Shown one piece after another: positions 56,501-60,000 of a stretch of 60,000 nucleotides of DNA. The stretch lies in the NCBI RefSeq assembly GCF_032854445.1, contig NC_088295.1, forward strand, positions 65,083,249-65,143,248. The letters run 5' to 3'. The position numbers were made by a program, and so were the translations under genes. The DNA comes from Liolophura sinensis. Its lineage: Eukaryota > Mollusca > Polyplacophora > Chitonida > Chitonidae. Each line of letters begins with the position of its first letter. Positions within the stretch are counted from its first letter, which is position 1. Under the pieces are notes generated by a model. It was not told where the DNA came from, made no database searches, and was given only the letters and a program-made list of their open reading frames with translations.

Positions 56501-59369
56501 AGTCCTAGTATTGAATCGCTTTGGATTGTATAGGAAATTGATGTCATTCTTTACTGGTACCTATTTTGGCTTACCCTGTTCCTTGATAGGTTAGTTGCAA
56601 AGAGCAAGAACATGTAGCAGTCGGAGTAATTACGTCATTTATTTTTATCAGATACTTTGATAATGTTTGCTTTAATTTTTCCCCAATCTGACGTGAGTAA
56701 TCCTTACACTCTGTTTATCAACATTGTCTCTCAGAGGTTGCCACTGCCCAGATTGAGGTTCCACACAAAGACGCAGAAGAGCTTCCCATGGAGAGCCCTC
56801 AGGAGAGTGAGTTTATCAGTGATGCCTTCTCAGACAACCATCTGAACGAAGACGATCTACGGAAAGAGATGCAACAGTTGGGCATGCAGGAGGACAATGC
56901 TGTCTCAAATAAAGGTATTTGTAGTCGAGATGCATTGACCCAGTGCCTAGAGCGTTCGGTTTGATACAAAAGTCTCCTACTAAGACATTTCAAACTTAAA
57001 CAATACCTTTATATGAAATAGGCCTTATTTCGAAATATGCAGTTTAGGATGCTTCCTAAAATATAAAACTACTAAAAAGTTATTAGTACTGGGTAGGTGG
57101 GTAAAAATGAATATAAATCTCAGCCTTCTAAGGCCCTTGCGGTCAGTTTGGGAATTAAGTAGCCTAAAACTGTTAACACTAATGGTCGTCGCAGCAGCTG
57201 TCTGGGGAGAGTCCGAATGGGGTCGCTATTTTGGCCCTGCTGTAGCCTGGTAATTCACAGTTGACATCACTTCAGTCTTCGTAACTAACTGAAATAACGT
57301 TGAGACACAATGTCTTCAATCACGATTTGGGTCATACCCAAGAATTTGAAATGGGTGATCTTACATGACTTAAATAAATGAGCTTAACAGTAGTAAATCA
57401 AGTGAATAACTGCATTGGTTTGTCGCCCTGTAGATAAGTATTTAGAATGCAAAATACAAATGATATGTGGTTTTGGAAATAAAAATTGATTTAGATTGAA
57501 GAATATGATAGGTTTATCTATAGATAAAAAATATCTCCATGCAGGGCTTCACCTTTACGTTTTGATAAAGTCAAAAGCAAATGCAGGGCTCAGAGTGTTC
57601 CTATTTTTTTGTATATTTTTCAGACCCTCCTATATTTTCCTATATTCGTTGAAAACTTCTAAAAAACTACTTTAATACTGCTATGACGCCATTCTTAAAG
57701 ATTTATTGTAGGGGGGTAACCCAACGCCATTGTAAAAACGTAGCTTGCTTTCTCTTTTTTACTGTAGCTAATGAGAAAGATAGGTTTCTGCAGTTTTGTA
57801 ATTTCCAAAATCGGTCAATGTAAACCAGCGTTCAGGCGGAGGGAAAACGTACATGTATGTCTATTTCTCCTTCTATTTTCCCTATCTTATGGCATAGTTT
57901 CAGCAAGGCAATAATACGTATTAAGCTGATCTTTTATGAAGGCATGCCTGTATGTTTTCTATCACAAAGAATGTTAGAATAATGAGTTTACCTACGTTTT
58001 TGATGATAATGTTGGATAAGAATTCCCTCCTTGCGGATAGCCCTTCCTGTTCAGATAAGCTCCATCTTAGTGCACAAATTATTTTTCAAGATAAAGGCTC
58101 AGCATACATGTATCTACGTCTGGAATCTAGGAGCCTCCGAGGCCTGGGCGGCCCGTGGACTCTCGCCTATAATTACATGGAAGAGTCGTTCGGCTAGCCT
58201 TTGTATGACCCAACCACCTCTCCACCCTGCTGGCCACAGGCCAGTTACTCTGGTCAATGTATCACTAACATTGGTCAGTTTATTCACATGCACTAATTGA
58301 GTAGATATTTTACTACTGACAGCGTGTATTTCAACGGAAAATAAGTACTGATGTGAAATATAGAAGCAATCCGAGAACTAAAATGTGCCAAAAGGTACAG
58401 TATATTGATCACAACGTACATAGATTGTTCTCTTTTCAAAACACGCTGAATCGTGTTTACGACTATATACTAGTAGCATCCAAGATCGTCCGGGGGCCGC
58501 TGGACCCTCACCTCATTGTTTCGGATAATGATCACCCACAATTTTCGTATCCTTCCAATGTCCTAGCTGTATGTGGTAGTACATGTACTATGTCATCTAG
58601 TGGGTTCACTGTACGTGGGAAGGTCTGACAGTAACCTGCGGATTCTGCCGGGTTTCCTCCCAACATAATGCTGGCCGCCTCCGTATAAGTGAAATATTTT
58701 TGAGTACGGCGTAAAACACCAATCAAATAAATAAATAAATAAATAAATAAATCCATTGGGTTCAGTCCTGGGTTTCTTGATTCCCAAACTCTCAGTGTTC
58801 ATGGAACTTTGGTGACAATAAGTAGTCGTCGACGCTCAGGTGTGACGGATTGCCCAGTCTTATTAACGTTGTGGAAAAGCACGGATCTATTTGTCACGTA
58901 GTGCACAAACTTGCCAGTGGTTTACCAATTTCAGTACCACTCAGAAAATTGACCACCATTGTTTACATGTAACTGAAAAATTCTTGAGTATGCGTGGCGT
59001 TAAACAACAATCAGATATATAATACATCCTCCATTTCGTCACAGAAGTAAGTCTGGAGTTCTCGTGTATTAACCTATATATTTATTTCCTCCTATATATT
59101 TCCTGATGGGCACTCCGAGAGCTGCAAATGTTTAAGTGTAACCGTGTTATCTCAGTGACTGCAATTGTCATGTATCGCAGCAGCAGTATTAATGTATTAA
59201 TCACATGCATGTGGTTGTAGTTACAGAGGAGTCTGATATCCCGGAATGGGAGCAGGAGCTACAGAAGGAGTTACAGGAGTACGAGGTGGTCTCCGGTGGT
59301 ATAGAGGATGAGGACCTGGAGAACGAGATCTTACAGCAACTCGAAGAGGAAGAGATGAAGGAAAGATAG
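11504..59369 (+). CDS. SYAP1: Synapse-associated protein 1 homologue, BSD domain
   Basis: Eight exons join in frame: 11504-11768, 12476-12558, 14389-14535, 15538-15677, 16344-16435, 18892-18960, 56735-56914 and 59227-59369 (TAG), predicting 372 aa. SYAP1/BSTA family proteins act in the cytosol and Golgi region in Akt and growth-factor signalling. Family landmarks are [10 protein letters not shown] at the start, an alanine/threonine-rich amphipathic stretch (exon 2), [35 protein letters not shown], and the BSD core ending [14 protein letters not shown] (about residues 166-240). Exon 7 gives [21 protein letters not shown] and exon 8 gives [16 protein letters not shown] with an acidic tail. About eight residues expected between exons 2 and 3 are missing, so a microexon may lie in 12559-14388. 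Intron 6 is 37.8 kb and holds the nested VWA gene. Confidence 0.95.
13539..13696 (-). mobile_element. SINE family A fragment, reverse
   Basis: In the plus sense it begins with a TTTATTTTATTGGTGTTTTAC tail complement, then a CTCAAGAATATTTC block, GATGGCAGCCAGCATTATGG and GTGCAGAGCCCGG, mirroring the 3' two thirds of the element at 51859-52124. The tRNA head is absent. Confidence 0.8.
14009..14330 (+). mobile_element. tRNA-derived SINE, family B-like
   Basis: A tRNA-like head (GCGCTGTTGGTAGAGCGTCC, then a B-box-like GGTCGAGTC) is followed by a body that includes GATAATGCAACGGCTGGTTG and a 3' block with CATATGACTGAAAAATTGC and ACGTTAAGCCCCAA. The body recurs at 18002-18215 and the 3' block at 15803-15950 and 29815-29945. 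Confidence 0.8.
15121..15370 (+). mobile_element. Possible old SINE in SYAP1 intron 3
   Basis: The stretch GATCTGGGTTCAATTCC resembles a tRNA B box, and the downstream sequence to about 15480 (GGTTTACTCTGGCC, then GGGCATTAAAC) resembles the degraded tail block near 16960. No clear A box or target-site duplication is seen. Confidence 0.35.
15803..15950 (+). mobile_element. SINE family B 3' fragment with (CATT)n tail
   Basis: It carries GCAACAAGAAGACACAGTAT, a GTGACTGAAAAAGAAG block, ACGTTAAACCCCAAAC and a CATTCATTCATTC tail. The 5' tRNA head is missing. It lies just downstream of SYAP1 exon 4. Confidence 0.75.
16653..16887 (+). mobile_element. SINE family A copy
   Basis: It begins GGGGCCTCCAGCGTGGCTCA, has the B-box-like GAGTTCAAGCCCAG, the GCTCATGCTGGCCTCCTCTC and GGTTTCCTCCCACTATATTG body blocks, and ends in CAAATAAATAATAATAG. 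It is slightly internally deleted in the head compared with 51859-52124. Confidence 0.9.
17850..17995 (+). repeat. Unclassified dispersed repeat X, copy 1
   Basis: The blocks TTTTTAATTAGAGTTTGGAG, GACAAAACTGCATT, AATGCCTTCAGAA, CTTGAATAAA and GCAAACATGTGAGAAGG recur in the same order at 28620-28800 and 41886-42052. No tRNA head, terminal repeats or coding potential is visible. Confidence 0.7.
18002..18215 (+). mobile_element. SINE family B-like copy, 5' truncated
   Basis: It shares with 14009-14330 the body from GGTTGACC-like sequence and CAGTATAATGGCTC through ACAAGGAGG, ACATGCAC and AAGGATTCCTTCGTTGTCAT to TTAAACTCAAGCACTCACTC. It lacks the tRNA-like head. Confidence 0.8.
18475..18832 (-). 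mobile_element. tRNA-derived SINE with intact A and B boxes, reverse
   Basis: Read on the minus strand the head has TGGTCTAGTGGTTAGAGTGG (A box) and GGGTTCAAACCCAG (B box), close to the polymerase III consensus, followed by about 250 bp of body ending near TTAAGCAACA. It lies 60 bp upstream of SYAP1 exon 6. The body resembles the degraded blocks near 9770 and 58880. Confidence 0.8.
19353..20085 (+). repeat. Degenerate tandem repeat of GATGAACAGTTTGAG units
   Basis: About 700 bp is built from irregular units around GATGAACAGTTTGAG. The left part alternates with AATCATCAGTCTGAT; the right part, from about 19770, is a more regular 25-bp repeat with TTATCATAAT spacers. It lies in SYAP1 intron 6, 400 bp after exon 6, and ends at a SINE fragment. 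Confidence 0.9.
20088..20264 (+). mobile_element. SINE family A fragment
   Basis: The blocks ACTGTGAGTTCAAGTCGACC, GCTGGCTTCCTCTCCGGTCG and GGATGGCCGTG match family A. The 3' half is shortened. It directly follows the tandem repeat. Confidence 0.75.
20265..24190 (+). other. SYAP1 intron 6 upstream of the nested gene
   Basis: AT-rich non-coding sequence. It has a 14-bp poly-C run at about 21901-21914 and a reverse SINE family A remnant near 23041-23140 (CTCAAGAGTATTTCACTTG, GATGACGGCCAACATTATGG). I see no supported exon or RNA gene. Confidence 0.6.
24198..24203 (+). promoter_or_regulatory. TATA box of the nested VWA gene
   Basis: TATAAA in the context CTGTATAAACC lies about 25-30 bp upstream of a CA-rich start region (near 24221-24231) and about 65 bp before a consensus donor. 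Its spacing fits a core promoter for the nested gene. Confidence 0.6.
24228..24268 (+). other. Predicted 5' non-coding exon of the nested gene
   Basis: The interval from the predicted start to AAG|GTAATT at 24269 would be a short 5' UTR exon. It would splice to the acceptor TTTGCAG at 24656, 17 bp before the ATG at 24674. The exact start is inferred from TATA spacing. Confidence 0.5.
24674..24764 (+). CDS. Signal-peptide exon of the nested VWA gene
   Basis: The ATG at 24674 opens [20 protein letters not shown], a short N-region and hydrophobic core typical of a secretory signal, then about 10 more residues to SCATCAC|GTAAGC-type donor at 24764 (actual border TCATCAC|GTAAGC). The exon ends in phase 1 and joins the VWA1 exon at 31018 to give a Gln codon. 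This supports secretion of the product. Confidence 0.8.
24674..54969 (+). CDS. Giant secreted protein with 16 VWA domains (nested gene)
   Basis: Nineteen coding exons join in one frame for 13,605 nt, about 4,534 aa: a signal-peptide exon, sixteen exons each with a Pro/Thr linker plus one VWA domain, and two basic C-terminal exons. Every internal border is phase 1. Each VWA domain is about 190 residues, bracketed by a Cys before the first strand (often C-YPAE) and a terminal Cys-Gly with an N-glycosylation sequon (N-I/V/F-T) a few residues before it. This layout is like collagen VI alpha 3-like and matrilin VWA proteins, which bind matrix partners through a metal-ion site; no collagen triple helix or EGF module is present. 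Seven consecutive domains plus VWA10 keep the full MIDAS; the rest are degenerate. It lies entirely inside SYAP1 intron 6. Whether one transcript spans all exons is not shown by sequence, since a second start before VWA9 is possible. An extracellular matrix, shell, mucus or adhesive function is inference. Confidence 0.85.
26841..27076 (+). mobile_element. SINE family A copy, near full length
   Basis: Begins ACCGTGACTCAGTTGGTTAG (A box), followed by CAATGCGGTGACTGTGAGTC, TTCCTCTCCGGCCGTATGTG, CTTGAGTACGGCGATAAACACC and an (AAATA)n tail. A few internal bases are missing in the B box region. Confidence 0.9.
28620..28800 (+). repeat. Unclassified dispersed repeat X, copy 2
   Basis: TTTTTAATTTGATTTTGGAG, ACAAAACTACATTGGTTGG, TTGGCCAATTTCAGAGCTTC, TATAATTTTATCAG and AATGCCTTCAGAATA occur in the same order as at 41886-42052. 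A reverse partial copy is at 3380-3450. Confidence 0.8.
29815..29945 (+). mobile_element. SINE family B 3' fragment
   Basis: Shares GCAGCACTTAGGCAGCATTG, ACAAGAAGACAGAATATATG and TGCCTGAAAAATTAAGCCCC with 15803-15950, ending in a CATACATACATAC tail. The 5' head is missing. Confidence 0.7.
31018..31581 (+). CDS. VWA1 exon of the nested gene
   Basis: 188 codons, phase 1-1, from acceptor GTATCAG at 31017 to donor CG|GTAAGT. It starts almost directly with the VWA fold ([17 protein letters not shown] once spliced as QCFATGE) and has essentially no linker. MIDAS residues are complete: DGSDS, Thr in ETHSGIQYA and Asp in ILTDGFS. It ends NITQTVCG with a glycosylation sequon. Sequence is clearly diverged from VWA3-7, so it is an older member of the series. 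Confidence 0.9.
31655..31795 (+). mobile_element. Possible SINE tail remnant between VWA1 and VWA2
   Basis: CAAGAGGTTTGTCAGGTACT, TGGTGGTTTATGCCAGGCAC and TAGACACCAATCAAGTAAGG recall the block at 16920-17035 (CAAGAGGTTTGTCAGGTAAT, GGTGGTTTATTCTGGCC). The head is not recognisable. Confidence 0.5.
32403..33011 (+). CDS. VWA2 exon of the nested gene
   Basis: 203 codons, phase 1-1, acceptor TTTTCCAG at 32402 and donor TGTG|GTATGT. A short linker ([16 protein letters not shown]) precedes [16 protein letters not shown]. The MIDAS is complete ([22 protein letters not shown]). It is the closest relative of the VWA3-7 group outside that array, sharing [23 protein letters not shown] and [12 protein letters not shown]. 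It ends NFTQTLCG. Confidence 0.92.
33298..34008 (+). CDS. VWA3 exon, first unit of the tandem array
   Basis: 237 codons, phase 1-1, acceptor TTCCAG at 33297. Its linker (about 55 residues, Pro/Thr/Val-rich, with no likeness to those of VWA4-7) ends at [16 protein letters not shown]. From about 33456 onward the exon is almost identical to VWA4-6, including the end NVTSTFCG and the following intron. The MIDAS is complete. The switch from unique linker to shared VWA marks the left edge of the tandem array, inside the exon. Confidence 0.93.
34623..35348 (+). CDS. VWA4 exon, tandem array
   Basis: 242 codons, phase 1-1, acceptor AATTTCAG at 34622. Linker of about 50 residues with [20 protein letters not shown] and [20 protein letters not shown], then [21 protein letters not shown] complete: [23 protein letters not shown]. 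The VWA is the same at protein level as VWA3 through the end NVTSTFCG (both keep [11 protein letters not shown]). The preceding and following introns match the other units. Confidence 0.94.
35976..36701 (+). CDS. VWA5 exon, tandem array
   Basis: 242 codons, phase 1-1. It differs from VWA4 at only a few residues: RISPPT instead of RIPPPT in the linker and [11 protein letters not shown] instead of [16 protein letters not shown] complete. The upstream intron is about 13 bp longer than its neighbours because of a TGTGGTTTATG insertion near the acceptor, which helps to tell this unit apart. Confidence 0.94.
37316..38041 (+). CDS. VWA6 exon, tandem array
   Basis: 242 codons, phase 1-1. Most diverged of the array at residue level: EKEFV for EKDFV, LGMQYA for LGIQYA, RILIIL for [15 protein letters not shown] for GNRDVGERA and NVTSVFCG for NVTSTFCG. 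It shares [11 protein letters not shown] and RISPPT with VWA5, pointing to a VWA5/6 pair. MIDAS complete. Confidence 0.94.
38658..39383 (+). CDS. VWA7 exon, chimeric last unit of the tandem array
   Basis: 242 codons, phase 1-1, donor TGTG|GTGAGT. The linker and the first two thirds match VWA4-6 (with REFGHLVHD instead of REFGRLVHD), up to [10 protein letters not shown] at about 39240. After that the sequence changes abruptly to [20 protein letters not shown] and ends VTKTLCG, with a different following intron. The MIDAS is complete because it lies before the switch. This is an exon made from two parents, marking the right edge of the array. Confidence 0.94.
39384..40071 (+). other. Intron between VWA7 and VWA8
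   Basis: A 688-bp intron unlike those inside the array. It contains a foldback element at 39821-39966. Nothing else is recognised. Confidence 0.7.
39821..39966. mobile_element. Foldback (MITE-like) element
   Basis: The left end ATAGACCTCCTCTGAATTAC is an imperfect inverted copy of the right end, whose complement reads ATAGGGCCTCACTGAATTAC, and both arms continue with CTTTCTT/CTCTCTT. The length of about 146 bp with no coding capacity fits a MITE. No clear target-site duplication was found. Confidence 0.75.
40072..40791 (+). CDS. VWA8 exon, degenerate MIDAS
   Basis: 240 codons, phase 1-1, acceptor TTTCTAG at 40071, donor TGTG|GTAGGC. A linker of about 50 residues precedes [17 protein letters not shown]. 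The first MIDAS Asp is Gly (GGSDR instead of DGSDS), and the usual Thr loop reads [10 protein letters not shown], so metal binding is probably lost although LLTDDLS keeps the last Asp. It ends NVTDAICG. A binding-dead or structural domain is inferred. Confidence 0.92.
41674..41832 (+). mobile_element. SINE family A, internally deleted
   Basis: GGCCTAGCCAGGAGCCTCTT, CTGTGAGTTCAAGTCAAGC, GGCTTCCTCTCCGGCCGTGC and GTCGTATAAGTGAAATATTC match family A. The segment between the CCGGCCG and GTCGTATAAG blocks is mostly deleted. It ends CAAATAAATAAA. Confidence 0.85.
41886..42052 (+). repeat. Unclassified dispersed repeat X, copy 3
   Basis: TTTTTAATTTGATTTGAAGG, AAAACTACATTTGTTGAATTG, GGGCTTCACAGAAACTATAA and AATGACTTCAGAATAAGC match copies 1 and 2 in the same order. 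Confidence 0.8.
42603..42734. mobile_element. Foldback MITE with about 35-bp terminal inverted repeats
   Basis: The left arm TGGGCCCACTTGCATGAAAC continues CCTCTTAACATTAAG; the right arm is its near-perfect inverse (complement TGGGCCCACTTGCACGAAAC, CCTCTTAACGTTAAG). The centre holds GTTGTCATGGTAGTTAC, a motif also present in the element at 55055-55164. Short, non-coding and palindromic, as expected for a MITE. Confidence 0.9.
42793..44952 (+). CDS. Mucin-like Thr/Pro domain plus VWA9 exon
   Basis: 720 codons in a single phase 1-1 exon, acceptor CTCCTTTCAG at 42792, donor TGTG|GTAAGA. After about 30 unique residues it encodes roughly 470 residues of [10 protein letters not shown]-type decamers, a dense O-glycosylation target as in secreted mucins. 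The VWA follows from [17 protein letters not shown] and ends NITAVLCG. Its MIDAS is degraded: DASDM replaces DxSxS and LVSALQ lacks the usual Asp. The frame also extends 5' of the acceptor to an ATG at 42747 giving a signal-like [16 protein letters not shown], so an independent start cannot be excluded. Confidence 0.9.
42900..44320 (+). repeat. Coding minisatellite, 30-bp Thr/Pro unit
   Basis: More than forty units with a mostly 30-bp period of the form CCACCTACAACCACAACAAC plus TACCACTCCT, encoding [10 protein letters not shown]. Some units are 27 bp or shorter, all multiples of three. Synonymous variation (ACC/ACA/ACT) is higher at the left and lower between about 43490 and 44290, where units look recently amplified. 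Confidence 0.95.
45264..46283 (+). CDS. VWA10 exon with long proline-rich linker
   Basis: 340 codons, phase 1-1, acceptor CTTTGCAG at 45263, donor TGTG|GTAAGT. The linker is about 150 residues, rich in Pro, Thr and hydrophobics ([20 protein letters not shown]), the longest apart from the mucin exon. VWA starts [17 protein letters not shown]. The MIDAS is complete ([23 protein letters not shown]), making this the only domain after VWA7 that should bind metal normally. It ends LVQTICG without the usual sequon. Confidence 0.92.
46488..46600 (+). mobile_element. SINE family A, 5'-truncated
   Basis: Only the 3' half is present: GGGCTGTGCCCGGTTTCCAC, ATAATGCTGGCCGCCGTCGC, CTTGAGTACGGCGTAAAACACC and an (AAATA)n tail. 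It is close in sequence to the young copy at 51859, with few changes. Confidence 0.9.
46653..47357 (+). CDS. VWA11 exon
   Basis: 235 codons, phase 1-1, acceptor TGTTGCAG at 46652, donor TGTG|GTAAGT. A linker of about 48 residues ([32 protein letters not shown]) precedes [17 protein letters not shown]. The MIDAS is altered: DGSAG loses the third Ser, and the Thr loop reads [17 protein letters not shown] keeps the Asp. It heads a subgroup with VWA12, 13 and 15 sharing [39 protein letters not shown] and VITVGL. Confidence 0.92.
47645..48325 (+). CDS. VWA12 exon
   Basis: 227 codons, phase 1-1, acceptor CTTCCTAG at 47644, donor TGTG|GTATGT. Short linker (about 38 residues), then [22 protein letters not shown] keeps the DxSxS pattern and IVRDGYS the Asp, but the Thr loop is [10 protein letters not shown], so the site is only partly intact. 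Member of the VWA11/12/13/15 subgroup. An alternative acceptor at 47580 is less likely because it would add residues from a weakly coding-like stretch. Confidence 0.9.
48326..49227 (+). other. Intron between VWA12 and VWA13
   Basis: A 902-bp intron. The last 23 bp belong to the 1.9-kb segmental duplication that starts at 49205. I see no repeat or exon in the rest. Confidence 0.65.
49228..49911 (+). CDS. VWA13 exon
   Basis: 228 codons, phase 1-1, acceptor TTTTCAG at 49227, donor TGTG|GTGAGT. Linker of about 40 residues ([20 protein letters not shown]), then [17 protein letters not shown]. The MIDAS has DGSPT (conservative Ser to Thr at the third position), [10 protein letters not shown] and LRDGFS. 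Nearly identical to VWA15; the one visible residue change is TAGSFNLN here against TADSFNLN there. Confidence 0.93.
50099..50857 (+). CDS. VWA14 exon
   Basis: 253 codons, phase 1-1, using the acceptor TCCCTTAG at 50098; a second in-frame acceptor CAATTTCAG at 50168 would shorten the linker by 23 residues. Donor TGTG|GTAAGT. VWA starts [17 protein letters not shown]. The MIDAS is degraded: [15 protein letters not shown], and LLSHGIN has lost the Asp. The rest of the fold is well kept ([26 protein letters not shown]). Its duplicate downstream has been deleted apart from a 27-bp stub at 52274-52300. Confidence 0.9.
51124..51807 (+). CDS. VWA15 exon, recent copy of VWA13
   Basis: 228 codons, phase 1-1, same acceptor and donor as VWA13. 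Only a few nucleotide changes separate the two exons, with one amino-acid change seen (Gly to Asp in the TA-SFNLN stretch). The MIDAS has [15 protein letters not shown] and LRDGFS. The frame is fully open, so there is no sign of decay despite redundancy. Confidence 0.93.
51859..52124 (+). mobile_element. Full-length SINE family A with 12-bp target duplication
   Basis: 266 bp from GGGGCCTCCGTGGCTCAGTC (A box) through AGAGTTCAAGTCCAGC (B box), GGCTTCCTCTCCGGCCGTAA, CATAATGCTGGCCGCCGTCG and CTTGAGTACGG-type sequence (here CCTGAGTACGGCGTAAAACA) to an (AAATA)n tail. It is flanked by TTTATATCAACT at 51847-51858 and 52125-52136. The empty site survives in duplication copy 1 at about 49950-49961. This is the reference copy for the family in this window. 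Confidence 0.97.
52274..52300 (+). pseudogene. 27-bp stub of a deleted VWA14 copy
   Basis: After TTCCGTTAG (52265-52273), the sequence ATGTTATCAACTCATATTTT and TCAAAAC equals the first bases of the VWA14 exon (50099-50125), then similarity ends. It cannot encode a domain and no donor follows. Confidence 0.88.
52737..53426 (+). CDS. VWA16 exon, last VWA domain
   Basis: 230 codons, phase 1-1, acceptor CTTGCAG at 52736, donor TGCT|GTAAGT. Linker of about 43 residues, then [17 protein letters not shown]. The MIDAS is degenerate: DASEA replaces DxSxS and the Thr loop reads [10 protein letters not shown], while ILTDGKN keeps the Asp. It ends VRVLCC instead of the usual Cys-Gly because the donor follows a T; the junction codon becomes Tyr. 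Most diverged domain overall, no close partner in the window. Confidence 0.88.
53788..53970 (+). CDS. Proline-rich C-terminal exon of the nested gene
   Basis: 61 codons, phase 1-1, acceptor TTCTTAG at 53787, donor ACAG|GTTTAT (non-consensus after GT). It encodes a Pro/Ser/Arg-rich stretch with [20 protein letters not shown] and [14 protein letters not shown]. No VWA or other known domain. It is accepted as an exon because borders and phase match both neighbours. Confidence 0.7.
54530..54969 (+). CDS. Basic Ser/Tyr/Gly-rich terminal exon of the nested gene
   Basis: 146 codons to TGA at 54967-54969, acceptor CTTTTTAAG at 54529, entered in phase 1. Rich in Arg, Ser, Gly, Tyr and Ala with loose repeats of the form [33 protein letters not shown] and VPYSGTAAS, and an Arg-rich end ([20 protein letters not shown]). 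Almost no acidic residues, so the tail should be strongly positive. Such low-complexity basic tails are seen in some secreted matrix and adhesive proteins; no family is assigned. Confidence 0.75.
55055..55164. mobile_element. Foldback element in the 3' UTR of the nested gene
   Basis: The left arm GAGGCCGCTTGC and TTGATTGTAATTACTATGGCGAC faces a right arm whose complement reads GAGGCCTCTTGCC and TTGACTGTAACTACCATGGCAAC. The left arm has an extra 15-20 bp. It shares the central GTTGCCATGGTAGTTAC motif with the element at 42603-42734, so they are probably related. Confidence 0.75.
55956..55972 (+). terminator. Paired poly(A) signals for the nested gene
   Basis: Two AATAAA hexamers (55956-55961 and 55967-55972) lie about 990 bp downstream of the TGA. 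They are the first strong paired signal after the stop and would end the nested transcript inside the SYAP1 intron. Confidence 0.6.
56735..59369 (+). CDS. SYAP1: SYAP1 exons 7-8, downstream of the nested gene
   Basis: Exon 7 (56735-56914, phase 1-1, acceptor TCTCAG at 56734, donor AAAG|GTATTT) encodes [25 protein letters not shown], matching the conserved C-terminal region of SYAP1. Exon 8 (59227-59369, acceptor TTACAG at 59226) encodes [20 protein letters not shown] and ends with an acidic EEEEMKER and TAG. They complete the protein begun at 11504; the intron skipped before them is 37,774 bp. The link across the nested gene rests on continuous family similarity and matching phase. Confidence 0.93.
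56915..59226 (+). other. SYAP1 intron 7
   Basis: A 2.3-kb intron with a SINE family A copy at 58606-58752 and a possible SINE remnant at about 58880-59025 (GCCAGTGGTTTACCAATTTC, TGGCGTTAAACAACAATCAG). No exon is seen. Confidence 0.7.
58606..58752 (+). mobile_element. SINE family A, 5'-truncated
   Basis: CGTGGGAAGGTCTGACAGTA, GGATTCTGCCGGGTTTCCTC, ATAATGCTGGCCGCCTCCG and GAGTACGGCGTAAAACACC, then a long (AAATA)n tail. Lacks the tRNA head. Confidence 0.9.
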
Positions 59370-60000
59370 ATCACATCTCTATATTCGTTGTATATAGACC
59401 GCTGCCTAGTCTACATATGGAAAGACTTTATTTGTGGATATTAAATTCAGATGGCTTACTCACTGTACAAACGTATAATTGTTTAAATGTTTGAAACAAG
59501 GGAAGACGCTCTGTACTTGGGTCTGTTGACCTGTGATTAGTACGGTAAGCACCATATGTGACCTTCGCATTTGAATGAACAGCACCCACAGCTCCGTATG
59601 ATTCAGTCCACAGGCATGACCGGGACTGAAGTTTGTCTGTCCTCTGCCAGACGTTTGCATTAAATTCCCCCAGATTATTTTTGGCAGACCATTCTGTTCT
59701 ATTTCGGTTCACAGAGATAACTGTAACAAGACCTGTTTCATGCAGTGGTATAATAGGTGATTCACCATTCTGCGAGATTTCGCTTTGTACATTTTATTAA
59801 CTGTGTATTTCGTTTTATTCATTTCGTTTTGCCTCCAGCTTTTTGCGTGCAAGATATATATGTAGGAACAATCGTACTGAAGAAACGCGACCAAGTTATG
59901 CAGTGTCGGACACTTAGCTGACATAAAACTGGAAAGCTAAACATAAGGTTGGATATACTCATGTATGCTATATCGCTCAAATAACTACTATTGTATTTAA
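59370..60000 (+). other. SYAP1 3' UTR and flank
   Basis: Sequence after the SYAP1 stop. No further gene is recognised before the window ends, and I did not pick out a single convincing poly(A) signal. Confidence 0.5.

Larger units (their letters stand above)
54970..56734 (+). other. 3' UTR of the nested gene and end of SYAP1 intron 6
   Basis: About 1 kb of likely 3' UTR containing a foldback element (55055-55164), then two poly(A) signals near 55956-55972, then about 760 bp of AT-rich intron before SYAP1 exon 7. No exon is seen. Confidence 0.65.

Overview
This is an intron-rich, AT-rich animal nuclear genome window. Long introns, tRNA-derived SINEs ending in (AAATA)n or (CATT)n tails, small foldback elements and frequent TACATGTA motifs suggest a marine lophotrochozoan, probably a mollusc or possibly a brachiopod. 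That placement is an inference from texture, not from a species-specific marker.

Layout. (1) 1-3964, + strand: the last four coding exons of ZMPSTE24, the zinc CAAX prenyl protease (HELGH motif). The 5' part of the gene lies outside the window. (2) 3965-6880: tail-to-tail intergenic space with a SINE and a dead copy of a PSMG1 exon boundary. (3) 6881-11043, - strand: a complete five-exon PSMG1 gene (proteasome assembly chaperone 1, 257 aa predicted). (4) 11044-11503: a 460-bp head-to-head promoter region with a perfect CRE (TGACGTCA). (5) 11504-59369, + strand: SYAP1, the BSD-domain synapse-associated protein 1, eight exons found, 372 aa predicted. (6) Inside the 37.8-kb sixth intron of SYAP1, on the same strand, lies a second large gene (24674-54969).

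The nested gene is the remarkable part. It has a TATA box, a likely non-coding first exon and a signal-peptide exon. Sixteen consecutive exons follow, each encoding one von Willebrand factor A (VWA) domain with its own Pro/Thr-rich linker, and then two basic C-terminal exons. Every internal exon starts and ends in phase 1. The 19 coding exons sum to exactly 13,605 nt, or about 4,534 aa. One exon carries a mucin-like Thr/Pro repeat of about 470 residues. VWA1-7 and VWA10 keep the metal-binding MIDAS residues; VWA8, 9 and 11-16 have lost some. The family resembles collagen VI/matrilin-type secreted VWA proteins, so an extracellular matrix, shell, mucus or adhesive role is plausible but unproven.

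The locus records how it grew. VWA3-7 form a near-perfect tandem array of about 1.34-kb units whose edges fall inside exons. VWA13-15 come from a 1.9-kb duplication; the younger copy then gained a SINE with a 12-bp target-site duplication and lost the VWA14 exon body. SYAP1 intron 6 is also phase 1, so host transcripts could splice into VWA exons without losing frame.
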